Assembly (NCBI GenBank): GCA_937896115.1
Contig: CALBLB010000315.1
Coordinates: forward strand, 1 to 21,431
DNA from: an uncultured Succinatimonas sp.
GTDB lineage: Bacteria > Pseudomonadota > Gammaproteobacteria > Enterobacterales > Succinivibrionaceae
DNA: 21,431 bases
Reading direction: 5' to 3'
Part shown: in pieces, positions 7,053 through 15,562 of the stretch
How the letters are laid out: each line of letters begins with the position of its first letter
Position numbering within the stretch: the stretch's first letter is position 1
Notes under the pieces: generated by a model
Databases searched by the model: none
The model's input: only the letters and a program-made list of their open reading frames with translations
Told to the model about the DNA's origin: nothing
Made by a program: the position numbers and the translations under genes

Positions 7053-7640
7053 TTAGTTGCCTGATGCAAGTTCGTTAAGACGCATGGATGCGCTTTGAGA
7101 TCCCAATTTGGCCGCCTCTGACAATAAAGCTGCGCCGGTGTCCAGAGTTTTTGGATCTTCTATAAAAACAAGTCCTGCCAATTCACTTCCTTTCATGCGT
7201 CCTAATTGGTTGTACACCCGTCGCATCCAAAAAGCGCTTTTGGGGTAATCATTTTTTATAAGATAAGCTTGGGCAATCTGCGCGCAGATCCTAGGAGACG
7301 GTACATATTCAAGATAAAGGCTGTTGCCTGTTTCCAAATCACTTTTACGCAGGCATTTTTCAAGTTCTTGAGTGAGAACGGGATCCTGATAAAGATAAGC
7401 TGACTTAGCGTGTGCCTCGTTTAGCGACGCATAAAAAGATTTTTTTAAGAATTCGGCTTTTTTGATGTCGCCTAGTACACATTGACGAGCCTGAGTGTAA
7501 AAACTTTGCTGAAGCTCGTTGCTAAAGGAGATCGCAACGCTTGGTTTGGTGATGATGTCATCTTCGTTGCGCCCCTTTATCGAACAGGAGCAAAGTATTA
7601 ACGCTCCCGTTGCCAAAAGCACTAAATCAAGAAATTTCAC
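7053..7640 (-). CDS. Hypothetical lipoprotein with Sel1/TPR-like helices
   Basis: 195 aa; I do not recognise the gene. The N-terminus has a short hydrophobic stretch (VLLATGALILCSCS, residues 7-20) ending in a lipobox-like LCSC, so Cys19 is probably lipidated and the protein exported to the envelope. The C-terminal half is alpha-helical and alanine-rich: AYLIKNDYPKSAFWMRRVY and then AALLSEAAKLGSQSASMRLNELA, which look like degenerate Sel1/TPR repeats. The start is a GTG at 7640 whose GTGA overlaps the stop of the bamE frame by four bases, so translation is probably coupled to the upstream cistron. The position next to bamE suggests an outer-membrane role, but this is inference. No close family can be named from the sequence. 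Confidence 0.75.
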   Translation of the reverse strand: MKFLDLVLLATGALILCSCSIKGRNEDDIITKPSVAISFSNELQQSFYTQARQCVLGDIKKAEFLKKSFYASLNEAHAKSAYLYQDPVLTQELEKCLRKSDLETGNSLYLEYVPSPRICAQIAQAYLIKNDYPKSAFWMRRVYNQLGRMKGSELAGLVFIEDPKTLDTGAALLSEAAKLGSQSASMRLNELASGN

Positions 7641-8021
7641 TGTTTGACCGGCGGTTCACCGTCATCAAGAGTATTTTGCTGATTGAAGTTTTGAGAGAAA
7701 GAGGCGGAGCGTTTGAAATCTCCCTGCATGTCTACTAATACTCCGTTTGCAAACAGTAAAGTAAGGTTTTCTATTTTGGGATCCGACCAGCCTTCGCGCA
7801 GGTAATGTACATAGTACCAGCGTGAGGCGTCAAAAGGATCTACCAGCATAGGAGTACCCAGAATAAAGCGTACCTGCTCCGGGGTCATACCGACTCGCAA
7901 TTTGGAGACAGCCTGTTGTTCAACGAAATTGCCCTGAGTCAGCGCGATAGGCGCATCCTCCTGACAATAAAGTAGTGGTAAGTGCCAAGGCTATTACGGC
8001 GCATTTTGTCCTATTCATCAT
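7637..8021 (-). pseudogene. bamE: bamE (SmpA/OmlA), split by an apparent frameshift
   Basis: BamE is a small lipoprotein of the BAM complex that inserts outer-membrane proteins. Here its two halves lie in different frames. The N-terminal half starts at ATG 8021 (or 8018) and encodes MNRTKCAVIALALTTTLL, then SGGCAYRAD, a lipoprotein signal; this frame stops at 7920. The mature half lies in the other frame: LTQGNFVEQQAVSKLRVGM, then TPEQVRFILGTPMLVDPF and DASRWYYVHYLREG, matching BamE from its conserved QGNY region onward, down to the stop at 7637. One extra base, or two missing, at about 7930-7950 would explain it. The mature frame has no ATG upstream; a TTG at 7900 would leave a protein lacking a signal peptide. 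Either a real mutation or a sequence error. Divergent from grpE. Confidence 0.8.
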
Positions 8022-8096
8022 CGCAAAGCTCTATTTAAGACAATGGAAAGATATTCGTATTTCTTTTGGCATTCTAACAAAAAGCATTGCGTACCA

Positions 8097-8125
8097 CTTG
8101 AAAAAAAAACATCTTGTCCCCATCT
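8097..8125 (+). promoter_or_regulatory. Sigma-32 heat-shock promoter of grpE-dnaK-dnaJ
   Basis: CTTGAAA (8097-8103), a 14-bp spacer and CCCCATCT (8118-8125) match the sigma-32 (RpoH) consensus CTTGAAA / CCCCATNT at every fixed position. Transcription would start near 8131, about 30 bases before the grpE ATG at 8161. No CIRCE/HrcA element was seen, so heat control probably works through RpoH. Confidence 0.88.
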
Positions 8126-8160
8126 GACTTTCATCACTAATTTTTTTTATGCGAGAAGAC

Positions 8161-8820
8161 ATGGAAAACGTGGAACAGGAAATCAAGGCAACTGCCGCAA
8201 AAGACAATGAAGCGGAAGTTAAGGAACAAGAACAAGCTGCAACTGAGGAACAGTCACCTGCTGAAGGTGAGGACACTGTTGCCAAGTTGCAGTCTGATCT
8301 TGCAGCATTGCAGGCACAATTAAAGGCTGAGCAGGAACAGGCAAAAGCCGCTTTGGAAAGCATGGCAAGAGCTGCTGCAGAGTCTGACAACCGTCGCAAG
8401 CGTGCCGAAGCCGATGTCGAACGTGAACGTAAATACGGTAATGAAAAAATTTTGAAGGCCATGTTACCTGTGGTCGATTCTTTGGAATTGGCACTGCAGC
8501 ATACTGACAAAAACAACGAACTTTTAAAGGGCTTGTATGAAGGTGTTGAGAACACTTTAAGTCTGTTCTTAAAAGAACTGAATAAGTTCGGTGTCGAGCA
8601 GTTAAATCCGGTAGGAGCGCCTTTTGATCCCAACCTTCATCAGGCTGTGACCATGTTGCCTTCAAATGAGGTCAAACCTAACCATGTTTTATCCGTGATG
8701 CAAAAAGGCTTCGTGTTAAACGGCAGAGTGGTTCGCCCTGCCATGGTGGCCGTGGCCAAAGCTGCCGAACCTGCTAAAAAGGATGAAGCACAACAAAATA
8801 AGGTAAATCTTGAGGCATAG
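8161..8820 (+). CDS. grpE: Nucleotide exchange factor GrpE
   Basis: 219 aa cochaperone that drives ADP release from DnaK. The N-terminal acidic and glutamine-rich part (about 1-80) is a long coiled coil (KLQSDLAALQAQLKAEQEQ). The core has RKRAEADVERERKYGNEKI and LLPVVDSLE-type sequence (here MLPVVDSLELAL). The C-terminal beta domain carries the signature FDPNLHQAV...VMQKGFVLNGRVVRPAMVAV. I start at ATG 8161, which has GAG five bases upstream; an in-frame ATG at 8149 would give 223 aa but has only a T-run before it. First gene of grpE-dnaK-dnaJ under the sigma-32 promoter. The order and function are standard. Confidence 0.95.
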   Translation: MENVEQEIKATAAKDNEAEVKEQEQAATEEQSPAEGEDTVAKLQSDLAALQAQLKAEQEQAKAALESMARAAAESDNRRKRAEADVERERKYGNEKILKAMLPVVDSLELALQHTDKNNELLKGLYEGVENTLSLFLKELNKFGVEQLNPVGAPFDPNLHQAVTMLPSNEVKPNHVLSVMQKGFVLNGRVVRPAMVAVAKAAEPAKKDEAQQNKVNLEA

Positions 8821-8868
8821 CCTTGAAATTTATCAAAAGAACTCCATGTTCCAAGACAGAATGAAATA

Positions 8869-8890
8869 GGGGCTTAAAAAAAAGAGCCTC
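8869..8890 (+). other. Hairpin between grpE and dnaK
   Basis: GGGGCTT (8869-8875) pairs with GAGCCTC (8884-8890), using two G-U wobbles, around a loop of eight A. There is no T-run, so it is not a terminator; it may affect message processing or stability. Confidence 0.35.
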
Positions 8891-8920
8891 ACGTGAAAAG
8901 AATTTAAGAGGATTTTGAAA

Positions 8921-10864
<1,944 letters not shown>

Positions 10865-10886
10865 TTTTAAGTTCTTGTAGTTAAAG

Positions 10887-10917
10887 AGGCGGGCGGCCGC
10901 GTGACCGCCTGCCTTTT
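10887..10917 (+). terminator. Attenuator-like hairpin between dnaK and dnaJ
   Basis: AGGCGGGCGG (10887-10896) pairs with CCGCCTGCCT (10905-10914), one G-U wobble, around an 8-base loop, and only four T follow (10914-10917). It probably terminates part of the transcripts, keeping DnaJ below DnaK. The short T-run argues for read-through. Confidence 0.5.
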
Positions 10918-10957
10918 GCGGCTTTAAGAGCTTGAATATAATTTTCGGAATTTAAAA

Positions 10958-12139
10958 ATGGCAGAAAAACGCGATTACTACGAAGTGCTGGGAGTATCTA
11001 AAGATGCTTCGGCAGACGAGATCAAGCGTGCTTTCAAACGCCTGGCCATCAAATATCATCCAGACAGAAACAAGGCTCCTGATGCAGCAGCCAAGTTTTC
11101 TGAGATCAACGAAGCCTATCAGGTTCTAAGCGATCCGGAGAAACGTCAGGCTTACGATCAGTTCGGCTTTAACGGAGTTGACGGTCAACAGGCAGGAGCT
11201 GGCGGAAATCCTTTTGGTGAAGGCTCTCCTTTTGGGGATATCTTCGGTGACGTGTTCAGTGATCTCTTCGGTCAGAGCAGTCGTCAGCGCAGCGGTCCAA
11301 GAGAAGTCCCAGGACGCGACATGCAGGTGCGCATGACGCTGACGCTTGAAGAAGCGGTCAAGGGAGCGACCAAGACCATCAAGCTTAAGACTTACGTAAA
11401 GTGTGATGATTGCGGCGGTACCGGCAGCAAGAGCCGTTCACGTCCTTCGGTGTGCCCTCATTGCCACGGAACCGGACAAATTGTCACCATGCACGGATTT
11501 ATGCAAGTGGCACAGACTTGTCCTTATTGCCACGGAACCGGTGCTACGGTAAGCGATCCTTGTCCTAAGTGTCAGGGTACAGGGCGTGTGCAAAAATCCA
11601 AGACTTTGCAAGTTAAGATCCCTGCAGGCGTGGACAGAGGCGATCGTATCAGACTCTCAGGAGAGGGCGAGGCCGGTTTGAACGGTGCTCCTTCTGGGGA
11701 TCTGTATGTGATCTTTGACGTCAAACCTCACGATATCTTCGTAAGAGAAGGTAACGATTTGCATTGTGAGGTTCCGGTGTCGTTTACTACAGCAGCCCTT
11801 GGAGGTCAGGTAGAAGTACCTACTTTAGACGGCAGACTTAAGATCACCATTAGACCTGAAACTCAGACCGGCACCAAGATGAGGATCCCGGGTAAAGGAG
11901 TGAAATCTTACAACTCCGACAGAGCGGGAAATCTCATCTGTCATATCGTGGTTGAAACTCCGGTAAAACTTAATGCCGAGCAAAAAGATCTGTTGAAAAA
12001 ACTTGAGATCTCTTTAAACGGCGGAGATATTTCCAAAAGTGATGATGTAGGTCAAAGCAGTTCGTCAGGAGCTCATTCTCCGCAATCTGCAGGATTTATG
12101 AAGAGAATGAAAAAATTCTTTGATGATCTCAAAAATTGA
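10958..12139 (+). CDS. dnaJ: Co-chaperone DnaJ (Hsp40)
   Basis: 393 aa type I J-protein that hands substrates to DnaK and stimulates its ATPase. The J domain (1-70) contains the essential HPD at residues 34-36. A Gly/Phe-rich linker follows (about 72-106). The zinc-binding domain has all four CxxCxGxG repeats, at Cys149/152, 166/169, 188/191 and 202/205. The C-terminal substrate-binding domain is intact, with an extra Ser-rich stretch (about 355-377) before the end. The ribosome site is weak (CGGAAT). It follows dnaK by 93 bases, across an attenuator-like hairpin. Function secure. Confidence 0.97.
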   Translation: MAEKRDYYEVLGVSKDASADEIKRAFKRLAIKYHPDRNKAPDAAAKFSEINEAYQVLSDPEKRQAYDQFGFNGVDGQQAGAGGNPFGEGSPFGDIFGDVFSDLFGQSSRQRSGPREVPGRDMQVRMTLTLEEAVKGATKTIKLKTYVKCDDCGGTGSKSRSRPSVCPHCHGTGQIVTMHGFMQVAQTCPYCHGTGATVSDPCPKCQGTGRVQKSKTLQVKIPAGVDRGDRIRLSGEGEAGLNGAPSGDLYVIFDVKPHDIFVREGNDLHCEVPVSFTTAALGGQVEVPTLDGRLKITIRPETQTGTKMRIPGKGVKSYNSDRAGNLICHIVVETPVKLNAEQKDLLKKLEISLNGGDISKSDDVGQSSSSGAHSPQSAGFMKRMKKFFDDLKN

Positions 12140-12164
12140 TTGAAGGCTTATTGTTTTCGCGTAC

Positions 12165-12193
12165 TTGTAAGCTTAATCACTTTTGGGTATAGT
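12165..12193 (+). promoter_or_regulatory. Sigma-70 promoter upstream of greA
   Basis: TTGTAA (12165-12170), a 17-bp spacer and TATAGT (12188-12193). Transcription should begin near 12200, only about 10 bases before a terminator hairpin. Confidence 0.7.
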
Positions 12194-12199
12194 TGATAA

Positions 12200-12242
12200 A
12201 AACGTAGGGACGTCTGATTTAGGTCGGACGTTCATTTTTTTT
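12200..12242 (+). ncRNA. GraL-like short leader RNA of greA
   Basis: The predicted transcript starts near 12200 and meets an intrinsic terminator at 12210-12242, giving an RNA of about 40 nt. In E. coli the greA promoters are likewise followed at once by a terminator, yielding the 40-50 nt GraL RNAs. The similarity is in arrangement, not sequence; the boundaries are estimates. Confidence 0.45.
12210..12242 (+). terminator. Terminator between dnaJ and greA
   Basis: ACGTCTGA (12210-12217) pairs with TCGGACGT (12224-12231) with one G-U wobble around TTTAGG, followed by a tail with eight consecutive T (12235-12242). It can end the grpE-dnaK-dnaJ message and also truncate transcripts from the greA promoter. 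Confidence 0.8.
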
Positions 12243-12277
12243 AACCTTTGATCAGGGTGTAAAACCCGTTTCTCAAT

Positions 12278-12298
12278 TCAAGATGCATGGCGTCTTGA
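12278..12298 (+). other. Hairpin in the greA leader
   Basis: TCAAGATGC (12278-12286) pairs with GCGTCTTGA (12290-12298), one G-U wobble, around an ATG loop, 11 bases before the Shine-Dalgarno. A smaller GGGT/ACCC hairpin lies just upstream (12255-12267). The greA leader is therefore structured. Confidence 0.45.
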
Positions 12299-12320
12299 GG
12301 ATGAAATTTAGGATAAGAGA

Positions 12321-12815
12321 ATGGATCAGACTCCTATGACCCCGCGCGGCGAGAGGCTGTTGCGTGCGGAATTGCAAAGACTTAAGACAGTTGAGAGACC
12401 GCGTATCGTTGCGGCGATTGCCGAGGCCCGCAGTCACGGTGATTTGAGTGAAAATGCCGAATATGATGCTGCCAAGGAAGAGCAGGGTATGTGTGAAGCC
12501 CGCATCAAAGATATCGAGGGCAAACTGTCATCTGCCAATATCATCGATGTGAGCAAGCTCAAGGGTAAGGGGCCTTTAAAGGTAATGTTCGGTGCCACGG
12601 TAACCGTAGAAAACGTTGACGACGGCAAGCAGACTACTTATCGTATCGTCGGTGAAGACGAAGCCGATATAAGTCGCAATATCATTTCGTATAAGACTCC
12701 CATTGCCCGCGGTCTTATGGGAAAGATGGTTGATGACGAGATCGATATCGTCATCCCGAAGGGAACCGTAACTTACGACATCATCGAAGTAGATTATATA
12801 AACTACGACGACTGA
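12321..12815 (+). CDS. greA: Transcription elongation factor GreA
   Basis: 164 aa, close to the usual length of about 158. GreA enters the RNA polymerase secondary channel and triggers cleavage of backtracked RNA. The N-terminal coiled coil (about 1-75) carries the tip acidic residues Asp41 and Glu44 in HGDLSENAEYDAAKEEQG. The C-terminal FKBP-like domain has FGATVTVENV, TYRIVGEDEADI and PIARGLMGK. AGGA seven bases before the ATG is a good ribosome site. It has its own promoter after a terminator, so it is separate from dnaKJ, and its message ends at the terminator at 12862-12885. In relatives it is followed directly by yhbY; here a 6-kb block lies between. Confidence 0.97.
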   Translation: MDQTPMTPRGERLLRAELQRLKTVERPRIVAAIAEARSHGDLSENAEYDAAKEEQGMCEARIKDIEGKLSSANIIDVSKLKGKGPLKVMFGATVTVENVDDGKQTTYRIVGEDEADISRNIISYKTPIARGLMGKMVDDEIDIVIPKGTVTYDIIEVDYINYDD

Positions 12816-12820
12816 TATTT

Positions 12821-12850
12821 TTAAGCCTGCTTGTGAAAAAGCAGGCTTAA
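12821..12850. repeat. Perfect 12-bp inverted repeat after greA
   Basis: TTAAGCCTGCTT (12821-12832) and AAGCAGGCTTAA (12839-12850) pair perfectly around a 6-base loop. Neither strand has a T-run after the stem, so it is not a classic terminator; it may protect the greA 3' end. Confidence 0.6.
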
Positions 12851-12861
12851 TCAGCATAGTC

Positions 12862-12885
12862 CCCCGGTTAAATACCGGGGTTTTT
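12862..12885 (+). terminator. greA terminator
   Basis: CCCCGG (12862-12867) pairs with CCGGGG (12875-12880) around TTAAATA, followed by five T. It separates greA from the convergent chemoreceptor gene. Confidence 0.85.
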
Positions 12886-12905
12886 ATCATCAGGATCTCT
12901 TTTCG

Positions 12906-14507
12906 TCAGACTTTAATGGAGTTTACCTGATCCATTAAAGCATCCAGTTTCTCAACACTCTTTGCAATATCATTATTGGTATCCTGAACCTTATCTGCAA
13001 AGGTTTTGGCAATGTCGGTAATGTCCTGCATGTTGGTAGAGATCTCCGAAGTTGCCGTAGTCTGCTCTTCGGCGGCGGTTGCAATCTGGGTTATCTGACC
13101 GGTCACTCCGCCTACCTGATCAATGATGGATTGCAAAAGATCGTGAACAGCAGAAGCCTTCTGTGCAAGATTGTTCATATTGTTAAGACTTGCTGACATC
13201 GACTCGTTGGCACTGTTTGCATCTGCCTGGATCTTGGTAACCATCTTGGTTATTTCCTGAGTAGATGTTGAAGTTCGAGATGCCAAGGCACGGACTTCAT
13301 CTGCAACCACGGCAAACCCCTTGCCGGCTTCACCGGCTCTTGCAGCTTCAATGGCAGCATTCAAGGCCAAAAGGTTGGTTTGCGAGGCAATGTCGTCGAT
13401 GGTATTGACTATGGCACCGATGCTTTCTGCTTGATTAACCAATTCCTGAATAAGCTTGGCATCATTTTGTGATTTAACTACCTGTTCCTGAATACCGGTA
13501 ATGGTTTCTTCAACTTGACTTACACCGTTATTGGTGGTCGTATTGGATTCAGATGCTGATTTAGCTGCATTTTCGCAGTTTTTGGCAATATCGTTGGTAG
13601 TTGAGACCATTTCATTGGCGGCAGCAGCGACGGTAAGCGATCGGTTTTGCGATTCCTGAGCAGACTCGTTGATGTGATTGGTGGCAGCAGAGATATCGTT
13701 GATGTTGTCCTCAACATCGCTAACGGTTTGTTTGATATCGGTAACCAGGACTTGCCAGTTTTTTCTCATTTCCTCAAGACTGATGATTAACTGACCGAAT
13801 TCATCGCGACGATTGTTATTGATTTTTTTTGAAAGATCTCCTGAGGCAATGATATTGGCATTTTTAACGGCATATGCCAAGGATTTTACGATATAGCCTG
13901 AAAAGCGTATTGTGATCAAGATTGCCGCTGCAATTGAAATGATGGTTACGATAATCGAAATGTAAATAGGAGTGGCGTCGTTGATGCTTTCAACTGCTCC
14001 GGTAGCGTTTTTAATCAGTTTTCCCCCAAGACCGTACGCTACTCTGTGGACGATATCGAAGTTTTTAGAAAGGTATGAACGGTAGACCTGCTGCAATTCT
14101 TCTAAATTGCCAGCTTTTACTTTTTCAAGAAACAGCGGAGTATTGTCTACATATTCTTTTGAAGCGTTCACAATTGCCGTGATATCTTCAGGGAACAAAG
14201 CTTTATTAAGTTTTGAGGCCACATCGAGCAATCTCTGCCCTCTTTCTTTCATCAAAGCTTCTTTTTCAGGTGTATAAGCAGAAGGATTTCCCGATAATTC
14301 AAATCCTATATCGTCAAGATCCATCATGGCATTATATGTAGCTTCGACTTTTGAATAACTCGTTCCCAGCATGTAATTAACAGTGGAAATAACTTTTTGG
14401 TTTGAAAACATGACTTTCAAACCAACGGCGGCCACAATAACGATGAAAAGGATCAGCAAAGAAAATGACAGCACCATCTTTGCTTTGACGTTAAGATATG
14501 ATTTCAT
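12906..14507 (-). CDS. Methyl-accepting chemotaxis protein
   Basis: 533 aa transmembrane chemoreceptor. A first membrane helix lies at about 11-32, a periplasmic sensor region of about 150 residues follows (helical, four-helix-bundle size), the second membrane helix is at 181-202, then HAMP (about 203-255) and a long cytoplasmic coiled coil. The conserved signalling tip, NLLALNAAIEAARAGEAG then KGFAVVADEVRALASR, spans about 378-411 and contacts CheA/CheW. There is no C-terminal NWETF-like pentapeptide, so it probably relies on other receptors for methylation enzymes. The ligand is unknown; the place beside uxuAB suggests a sugar acid or related signal (inference). The ribosome site is weak. 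Four GTTAA elements at 11-bp spacing lie 63-100 bp upstream. Confidence 0.95.
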   Translation of the reverse strand: MKSYLNVKAKMVLSFSLLILFIVIVAAVGLKVMFSNQKVISTVNYMLGTSYSKVEATYNAMMDLDDIGFELSGNPSAYTPEKEALMKERGQRLLDVASKLNKALFPEDITAIVNASKEYVDNTPLFLEKVKAGNLEELQQVYRSYLSKNFDIVHRVAYGLGGKLIKNATGAVESINDATPIYISIIVTIISIAAAILITIRFSGYIVKSLAYAVKNANIIASGDLSKKINNNRRDEFGQLIISLEEMRKNWQVLVTDIKQTVSDVEDNINDISAATNHINESAQESQNRSLTVAAAANEMVSTTNDIAKNCENAAKSASESNTTTNNGVSQVEETITGIQEQVVKSQNDAKLIQELVNQAESIGAIVNTIDDIASQTNLLALNAAIEAARAGEAGKGFAVVADEVRALASRTSTSTQEITKMVTKIQADANSANESMSASLNNMNNLAQKASAVHDLLQSIIDQVGGVTGQITQIATAAEEQTTATSEISTNMQDITDIAKTFADKVQDTNNDIAKSVEKLDALMDQVNSIKV

Positions 14508-14569
14508 GATGTTTTATGAATGTTAGGTTTAAAAAATAAAGTCCTGTACAGTGATGCTAGAAAACAATT

Positions 14570-14607
14570 GTTAAGTAAACGTTAAACCTAAGTTAACTTA
14601 AGGTTAA
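14570..14607. promoter_or_regulatory. Four GTTAA elements at exact 11-bp spacing upstream of the chemoreceptor gene
   Basis: GTTAA begins at 14570, 14581, 14592 and 14603. Direct repeats one helical turn apart are typical of OmpR/PhoB-type response regulators, and GTTAA with 11-bp spacing is the pattern of ArcA boxes. The middle copies also form the 10-bp palindrome AAGTTAACTT (14590-14599). The array lies in the upstream region of the chemoreceptor gene. Confidence 0.5.
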
Positions 14608-14637
14608 GTGGTCACAAATGTTTCCTTGATCTTATCA

Positions 14638-14676
14638 AACGGGTGGTTTAATTGAGTTAGCTATAAACAACCCGTT
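14638..14676. repeat. Inverted repeat after the second GntR gene
   Basis: AACGGGTGGTTTA (14638-14650) and TAAACAACCCGTT (14664-14676) are complementary except for one position, around a 13-base loop. It lies 42 bases beyond the stop of the GntR gene; with no T-run it may be a 3' stem or a protein site. Confidence 0.45.
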
Positions 14677-14717
14677 ACAGTATATAACATCAAGCTCTTT
14701 TTTAGCCGCAGGTATCC

Positions 14718-15473
14718 TTATAATTCGTCATCCACAGGATGCGGAATGGTCGAAGATTCGGGTTCGTCGTCTATAAACCAATCTGAATTCTCTGCCCGTA
14801 TTTTTTTATAGGTAGTGGTTACTTCATAGGCGTGACGTTCAAGCAACGAACAAAGTTTGTCTATTTGTGCTTCAGATGCCGCATTAAAGATCTCCTGATG
14901 CTCTTTAAAAAGATGATCAACAGAAGAAATGTGATCCATGGAGATATAGCGGATGCGGTCGAGGTTGGTCTTGCCGTTTTGTAAAACTTCCCAAGCCATG
15001 GAAGTTCCTGAAAAAGAACAGATGAGACTGTGAAATTCATCGTCAAGCTCGATGAATTTAGAATTCATATTGCGTTTCCCGCAACATTTTTCTTGCTTAT
15101 TAAGGCAACTTTTAAGTTTTTTAATAATACTTTGAAAAGAAGTCTTGGATAATCTTGAAATACAACGTGCCGATTGACATTCTATGGCACAACGCAAAAA
15201 GCAGATCTCATATAAAGATTTTACGGAGATCCTTTTTACATATGTTCCTTTCTGCGGCATGATGTCGATAAGCTGTCCTTGACTTAATCTCGCCAAAGCT
15301 TCATGCACTGGATTGCGCGAGACCCCGAAATGGGTTGCCAACTCATTTTCTGAAAGAGAGGTCCCGGGGGGAAGCATACGCGATACGATTTGAACTCGTA
15401 AAAAGTCGTAGATTTGGGATGCCATGGTGCGTCCTAAGCTGAATTCCATCTTGGGAAGCAATTTCTTATCCAT
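14718..15473 (-). CDS. GntR-family regulator, FCD subfamily, likely uxu regulator
   Basis: 251 aa. The winged helix-turn-helix (about 15-80) reads QIVSRMLPPGTSLSENELA then THFGVSRNPVHEALARL. The FCD effector domain has the metal-binding set Asp144, His148, His192 and His214. The N-terminal half of the FCD domain is unusually rich in Cys and Lys (about 91-135). It lies directly after uxuB, past a strong terminator, in the same direction, with an 89-base gap. Regulators of this class beside uxuAB usually repress uronate genes and respond to fructuronate, mannonate or the like. A GTATAC palindrome overlapping the uxuA -35 is a candidate target. The ribosome site is weak. Family certain, target inferred. 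Confidence 0.9.
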   Translation of the reverse strand: MDKKLLPKMEFSLGRTMASQIYDFLRVQIVSRMLPPGTSLSENELATHFGVSRNPVHEALARLSQGQLIDIMPQKGTYVKRISVKSLYEICFLRCAIECQSARCISRLSKTSFQSIIKKLKSCLNKQEKCCGKRNMNSKFIELDDEFHSLICSFSGTSMAWEVLQNGKTNLDRIRYISMDHISSVDHLFKEHQEIFNAASEAQIDKLCSLLERHAYEVTTTYKKIRAENSDWFIDDEPESSTIPHPVDDEL

Positions 15474-15505
15474 AAACTTTACTTGTAAATTTTACTGAAG
15501 AAATC

Positions 15506-15536
15506 AAAAAAGCCGCGTCCTCAAGAGGACTGCGGC
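15506..15536 (-). terminator. Terminator of the uxuAB operon
   Basis: On the minus strand GCCGC and GTCCTC (15536-15525, with one bulged base) pair with GAGGAC and GCGGC (15522-15512), a stem of 11 bp with a two-base tip (the closing pairs will open to give a larger loop), then six T (15511-15506). Confidence 0.85.
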
Positions 15537-15562
15537 AACGTTTTCAAAGCACTTGAAATTGT

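Noticed and set aside
7637..7900. A short bamE gene starting at TTG 7900
   Set aside because: It would lack the signal peptide and lipobox, and the BamE-like sequence continues upstream of 7900 in the same frame; a frameshifted full gene explains both halves.
7920..7951. Programmed frameshifting in bamE
   Set aside because: No slippery run, shift-prone stop context or stimulatory stem was seen at the junction, and BamE is not known to use recoding.
8031..8633. 200-codon open frame antisense to grpE
   Set aside because: It is the shadow of the grpE reading frame, low in complexity and rich in Ser/Cys, and the sense gene is certain.
14626..14638. FNR box TTGAT...ATCAA
   Set aside because: The spacer is three bases; FNR sites need four.
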